Source: JAMWDF01 sp964645405 (GTDB taxonomy: Bacteria; Ratteibacteria; UBA8468; B48-G9; DSTR01). From it: DNA of 64,000 nucleotides. The translations under genes and the position numbers were made by a program. Shown piece by piece: positions 60,179 through 64,000 of this stretch. The stretch is from contig CAZYCA010000029.1 in assembly GCA_964645405.1 (NCBI GenBank), positions 37,405-101,404 on the forward strand, given 5' to 3'. Numbering within the stretch: the stretch's first letter is position 1; each line of letters starts with the position of its first letter. The notes under the pieces were generated by a model that was given only the letters and a program-made list of their open reading frames with translations, was not told the origin of the DNA and searched no databases.

Positions 60179-62776
60179 ATGAAAAAGTTTTTTCTCCTGG
60201 CAAGTTTTTTCCTTTTTACCCGGCTACTTACCGGTCAGGTCCCCCAGGGTACTAACTGGTTACAGGGAACAGATTTTGAATCTTCTTTCGGGAAGTCTTT
60301 GCCGGCTGGTTTTTCTTTCTCGGATTTGCAGCTTTCCATTACGGAAAAGGCGCATTCCGGTAAATATGCTCTCCAGCTTACACCTTTAAAAGACCAGGCC
60401 TGGCTACGGTTTCCCATAGAGATACCAGGAGGCAAGACCAGATGTTTTGTTTTCACCTTCTGGGCAAAAACTGAATTTGACACAGAGACCGGGGATGCTG
60501 TCTCCTTCTACCTGCACATGTCTACACCGGGCTTTGTCGGGGCTGGCTCTGGGTTTCCCCGGACAAGGTTTAAATATCTCAAGGACTGGGTTCATATTGG
60601 CGGTATCATTACCACAGATGTCAATCCTGTTGGCTGGTTCCGGTTCATCTTTTACACCACCAGAGCAGGGCTGAGTGTCTATCTTGATGATTTGTTTTTT
60701 ACTGAAGTCACAGATTTACCTGAAGAAACAGTGAAAAAGTTTTTAGCAGGGACTACCCTTAATCCGGAGATGAACCTGGTAGCTGCAGTTGGGGAAAAAA
60801 CAGATTATCAGCCTGGTAACAAACTGGTCAACAGCAGTTTTGAACTTCCTGGCAACTGTGGCTGGGCTCATTTTGGAGGTGGAAGACTAATCCGGGTAGG
60901 TAGTGGCTCTCATGGTCAGTACTGTGTGAAAGCTGACCGCCTTTATGCGCAAAGGATTTCTCTTCGTCCTTACCGCAGACACACCTTTTCTGCCTGTTTC
61001 AAGGCTGGTTCCAGGAAAACAGTGAGAGTGGAATTACTGAACTGTTATACTGAATCCTATCGTACCGCTCAGGCAGCCATTAACCAGACATTTACGGTGG
61101 AGGAAAACTGGAAACGGTATCATTTTTCTTTTGTGCCAGCGCCAAATCCTTCCGGGAATGCTTACGCTTTGCGGTTCAGCGGGGATGTCCTGGTAGATGA
61201 AGTCTGCCTGGAAGAAGGTACTGCTTCTGCTTATAGCCCGGCGTCCCCGGGTGAGTATTCCCTTCATACAGAAAAACCTTTCCATCTTTTCCAGGCAGGA
61301 GAAAAAATTTCTGTATTCCTTTCCGGTTTTAACTACACCAGCCAGACAAGGGAAGAAAAAATAAAACTGGCACTTGTTGATTACCGGGATAAGATAGTTT
61401 ATAGCCAGCTAAAACAACTGAAACTTTCACCCGGGTTTTACCAGGAAAGAATGGATTTACCAGACTGGTTGAAAGGAGCCTTCCGCGTCCAGGCACAGAA
61501 TGATAAAGGGAAAGTTGTCTCTGAGCAGGTAATCTCCGCTGTCCCTCAGTGTTTCAGTGCAGGCTTAAGGCCGGAATCAAAGTTCGGGGCACTTGTTCAC
61601 CTGACGGAGGAAAATCTTGGGGTGGCACAAAAGTTAGGGATTAAATGGTCCCGGGACCACTGGTCTTTCTGCTGGTACCGGTTAGAACCGGAGCCAGGAA
61701 GGTGGAACTTCCAGGAGGCAGAAGAAAAAGTTGACCGGGCAGCCCGTTATGGTGTGAGCATTTTTGGTGTTTTACATGGAGTACCTTCCTGGGCAAGTAC
61801 CGACGGCAGCCAGGGTTACACCAGCAGACCAAAGGATTGGAAGAAGTGGGAAGAGTATGTGGAAAAAACAGTAGGGCATTTCCGGGGCAGAGTAAAGGTA
61901 TGGGAAATCTGGAACGAGCCGCAATCCGCTGAGTTTTATACCCAGCTTTGCCAGCATACCTACCAGGCAGCCAAAAGAGCCAATCCTGATTGTTTGCTTA
62001 TCGGTCTTTCTTCCACGCTTTTTTCTGGAGATTTTTTGAAAGAATTTGTGGAACGGGGAGGGTTAAACTTTCTGGATGAAATCTCCAGTCATATTTACAA
62101 TTATAACCCTGGTCTGGAAGAAACCTTCCTGAAATACAGCGAAAAGTTAGGCGGCAAACCAGTCTGGAACACAGAAGGTGGTGGCTGGGGTGGCTCTACT
62201 TTCTACACCACCAGACTTGATTACCGGCCAGCCCGAGCAGGTGTACAGCAGGTGGCTAAGTACTACACCACAGTGATGTCCTTACCTTTTGTCCGGGTTC
62301 ACTGTTATTACTGGAACATCTGGCCTGCAGATTACACCCCTTCTTTTGAATATTCCTGGACCTTCTTTGAATATGACAGCAGTGTTAAACCGGAAGGTGT
62401 AGCCTATGCAGTAACCGCTGCCACCCTGGAAAGTAGCCAGCCAGTAAAAGTACTGGCTAAGGGGAACCTCAGAATTCATGTTTTTCAGCGGGGGCAGAAA
62501 ACTATTCTGGCTGGCTGGAACGATGGAGAAGGCATACTTTCAGTTTGCTTTCAGCTTTTTGGCAACTATACTTTTCGGGATATCATGGGCAATGAGAAAT
62601 CATTCCGGGCGCAAGGGAAAGTTACCTGGAACCTGGAGAAAGATGTTAGTTTTCTGGAGGTTGATGGTCTGAAGGTAGAACAGGTGCTGAAAGTCCTGGA
62701 AGAATCTCTGAATAATATCCAGGTAAAACCAGTGCAGCGACAGGAAAGAATCCCTGTGGAAATAGAAAAGTTGTAG
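60179..62776 (+). CDS. Secreted glycoside hydrolase, clan GH-A (GH39-like), second active paralogue
   Basis: ATG 60179 is chosen over ATG 60176 and TTG 60161 because AAAGGGAG lies 5 bases before it; the product has 865 residues. A signal peptide (KKFFLLASFFLFTRLLTGQ) is followed by a jelly-roll-like domain (WLQGTDFESSFGKSLPAGFS), a CBM4/9-like module (LVNSSFELPGNCGWAHFGGG), an Ig-like segment and the catalytic barrel from about 475 (KFGALVHLTEENLGVAQKLG). Acid/base E580 is in WEIWNEP and nucleophile E666 in WNTEGG. Architecture matches the gene at 56797, so these are paralogues. The substrate is unknown. Confidence 0.85.
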   Translation: MKKFFLLASFFLFTRLLTGQVPQGTNWLQGTDFESSFGKSLPAGFSFSDLQLSITEKAHSGKYALQLTPLKDQAWLRFPIEIPGGKTRCFVFTFWAKTEFDTETGDAVSFYLHMSTPGFVGAGSGFPRTRFKYLKDWVHIGGIITTDVNPVGWFRFIFYTTRAGLSVYLDDLFFTEVTDLPEETVKKFLAGTTLNPEMNLVAAVGEKTDYQPGNKLVNSSFELPGNCGWAHFGGGRLIRVGSGSHGQYCVKADRLYAQRISLRPYRRHTFSACFKAGSRKTVRVELLNCYTESYRTAQAAINQTFTVEENWKRYHFSFVPAPNPSGNAYALRFSGDVLVDEVCLEEGTASAYSPASPGEYSLHTEKPFHLFQAGEKISVFLSGFNYTSQTREEKIKLALVDYRDKIVYSQLKQLKLSPGFYQERMDLPDWLKGAFRVQAQNDKGKVVSEQVISAVPQCFSAGLRPESKFGALVHLTEENLGVAQKLGIKWSRDHWSFCWYRLEPEPGRWNFQEAEEKVDRAARYGVSIFGVLHGVPSWASTDGSQGYTSRPKDWKKWEEYVEKTVGHFRGRVKVWEIWNEPQSAEFYTQLCQHTYQAAKRANPDCLLIGLSSTLFSGDFLKEFVERGGLNFLDEISSHIYNYNPGLEETFLKYSEKLGGKPVWNTEGGGWGGSTFYTTRLDYRPARAGVQQVAKYYTTVMSLPFVRVHCYYWNIWPADYTPSFEYSWTFFEYDSSVKPEGVAYAVTAATLESSQPVKVLAKGNLRIHVFQRGQKTILAGWNDGEGILSVCFQLFGNYTFRDIMGNEKSFRAQGKVTWNLEKDVSFLEVDGLKVEQVLKVLEESLNNIQVKPVQRQERIPVEIEKL

Positions 62777-62842
62777 GGGGAAAATTCGGGTTAATGCATA
62801 GAAGTGATTTTGCCTGGATGAGCAGTTTTTCCAGGAGAAAAT

Positions 62843-64000
62843 ATGAGCAAGGGATTCAGCTATAGTATGACGCTGGAAGTTATTTCTGAAGGGTTTGATG
62901 GGAAGACCGAGTGGTTTTCCCCGCGTGCCGGTATCATTCCACCGCAGACGGCAGTGCTGACTGTAGTTAAGTCCTTGCTGGGGGATTCTGATGTTTTCCT
63001 TTCGGTTGCCTCTTGCTACTCAGAAAATCTCGGACATACCTGGAGTAAACTAATCTGCCATGAAAATTCGCTGGGACGACGTTTGGAACCAGATGGTATT
63101 GAGGTTACCTTCTGCGATATCACACCCATGTGGCATGCCGCCACAGGGAAACTTCTGGCTACCGGACACACTGCCCGGTACAAAAATGGTAAGCTGATAC
63201 CAAAGCTCAGGCGACGTGAAACTGCCTATGCGGTTTATCACCCAGCAACACACACCTGGTCTGCCTGGGCAGTTATGGAAATGCCTGACCCGGAGGATAA
63301 GTTTTTTTCCTGTGGTGCAGGCTGTACCCAGCGGGTAGACCTGGATAATGGCCAGATACTCCTGCCTGTTTACTTTATGCCGCGCAAAGAAGCTTCTGAC
63401 CCCTGGCGTCATTGCTACCGGACAACAGTCGTCCGCTGTCGGTTCGATGGGCAGGTACTGAAATACATTGAGCACGGAGATGAACTAACCGTACCTGAAC
63501 CCAGAGGTTTAGCAGAGCCTTCATTGATTTGCTTTCAGGGAACTTTCTTTCTTACCCTGCGCAATGACCTGCGCGGTTATGTCACACGCGGGAGCGATGG
63601 TCTACATTTTGAACCGCCGATTCCCTGGTGTTTTGATGATGGACAGGAATTAGGTAGCTACAATACCCAGCAGCACTGGCTTACTCTGGGCAACAAACTT
63701 TTCCTGAGTTACACAAGAAAGGGAGCTGGTAACGATGATGTCTTCCGGCACCGCGCACCTCTTTTCCTCGCCGAGGTAGACCCGGAACGTCTATGCGTGC
63801 TGAAGCAGACCGAAAGGCTCATAGTTCCCAATAAAGGTGCGCAGTTAGGCAACTTCGGAACAGTGCAGGTTTCACCGGAAGAATCATGGGTTCTGACCAG
63901 TGAGGGGATGCAGGGTGATGCCAGGCAGCCTTACGATATCCAGCGTACTATCAGCCGTGGTGCCAATAACCGTATATACTTAGTCCGCCTGCATTCAGTC
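62843..64000 (+). CDS. Sialidase-like (BNR-repeat) protein, cut by the window edge
   Basis: ATG 62843 behind AGGAG opens a frame of 386 codons without a stop to the window end, so the C-terminus is missing. An Asp-box-like element SENLGHTWSK lies near residue 65, and a second weaker one, SDGLHFE, further on. FCDITPMWHAATGKLLATGH, RVDLDNGQILLPVYFM and EPSLICFQGTFFLTLRND fit the exo-alpha-sialidase/BNR beta-propeller fold. No signal peptide is visible. It follows the GH gene by 66 bases, with no other gene between. It could release sialic acid or act on another sugar; many family members are untested. Confidence 0.78.
   Translation, partial: MSKGFSYSMTLEVISEGFDGKTEWFSPRAGIIPPQTAVLTVVKSLLGDSDVFLSVASCYSENLGHTWSKLICHENSLGRRLEPDGIEVTFCDITPMWHAATGKLLATGHTARYKNGKLIPKLRRRETAYAVYHPATHTWSAWAVMEMPDPEDKFFSCGAGCTQRVDLDNGQILLPVYFMPRKEASDPWRHCYRTTVVRCRFDGQVLKYIEHGDELTVPEPRGLAEPSLICFQGTFFLTLRNDLRGYVTRGSDGLHFEPPIPWCFDDGQELGSYNTQQHWLTLGNKLFLSYTRKGAGNDDVFRHRAPLFLAEVDPERLCVLKQTERLIVPNKGAQLGNFGTVQVSPEESWVLTSEGMQGDARQPYDIQRTISRGANNRIYLVRLHSV

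Noticed and set aside
1..64000. CRISPR array, insertion sequence or prophage
   Set aside because: I saw no regularly spaced repeats, no transposase or integrase and no phage structural genes.

Overview
The window is a gene-dense bacterial chromosome segment from what looks like an uncultivated anaerobe. Two neighbouring prepilins of the DUF1559 style (FTLIELLVVIAIIAILAALL at the N-terminus, a DGHV-like motif at the C-terminus) and a SecA with an extra segment ending in DITYG point to the Planctomycetes-Verrucomicrobia-Lentisphaerae group or a related candidate phylum such as Omnitrophota. A 2-hydroxyacyl-CoA dehydratase-type activase, a ferredoxin and an NrdD-like protein fit an anaerobic lifestyle. 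The phylum is inferred, not proven; no rRNA is present.

Left part (1-14.7 kb). A PHP-domain protein cut by the window edge, a PilB/GspE ATPase and a large phosphohexomutase lie on the minus strand. Divergent from them runs a four-gene plus-strand set: FliA/WhiG-type sigma factor, a small overlapping FlgM-like protein, a pseudopilin and a HAMP membrane protein. Then rsfS and a minus-strand operon ftsK-rimO-(URO-D-like)-(GatZ/KbaZ-like)-(RuBisCO-like protein).

Replication and housekeeping core (14.7-27 kb). tRNA-Phe, secA, dnaA, dnaN, a DciA-like gene, dapA, accD and folC read rightward; an SGNH hydrolase and pyrC read leftward. SecA carries a coiled-coil insertion of about 360 residues in its second nucleotide-binding domain. 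The dnaA-dnaN gap holds a perfect DnaA box, and a second intergenic site at 36.58 kb holds two perfect boxes side by side.

Accessory region (27-36.5 kb). A probable restriction-modification island contains a methyltransferase broken at an A8 tract, a degenerate methyltransferase-like partner and an unrecognised protein of about 400 residues. Next come an ATP-cone/NrdD-like protein without a recognisable glycyl-radical domain, a YchF-like GTPase, a GH127 arabinofuranosidase, a B12-type activation-domain protein and a frameshifted ceramidase-like pseudogene.

Region 36.7-47 kb, minus strand: a GT-C membrane glycosyltransferase, a Memo-family protein, a 1421-residue duplicated CoA activase, a URO-D-like protein, a sugar isomerase/epimerase-like protein, a ferredoxin and NAD kinase.

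Region 47-64 kb, plus strand: a secreted-protein locus with a duplicated metallophosphoesterase, two tandem prepilins behind a near-consensus promoter overlapped by an inverted repeat, an FAD oxidoreductase, a DUF3604/PHP-like protein, three large secreted proteins with clan GH-A-like domains, an M55 aminopeptidase and a sialidase-like protein cut by the right edge. Together these suggest turnover of complex glycans or glycopeptides, with type II secretion/pilus-like surface structures.
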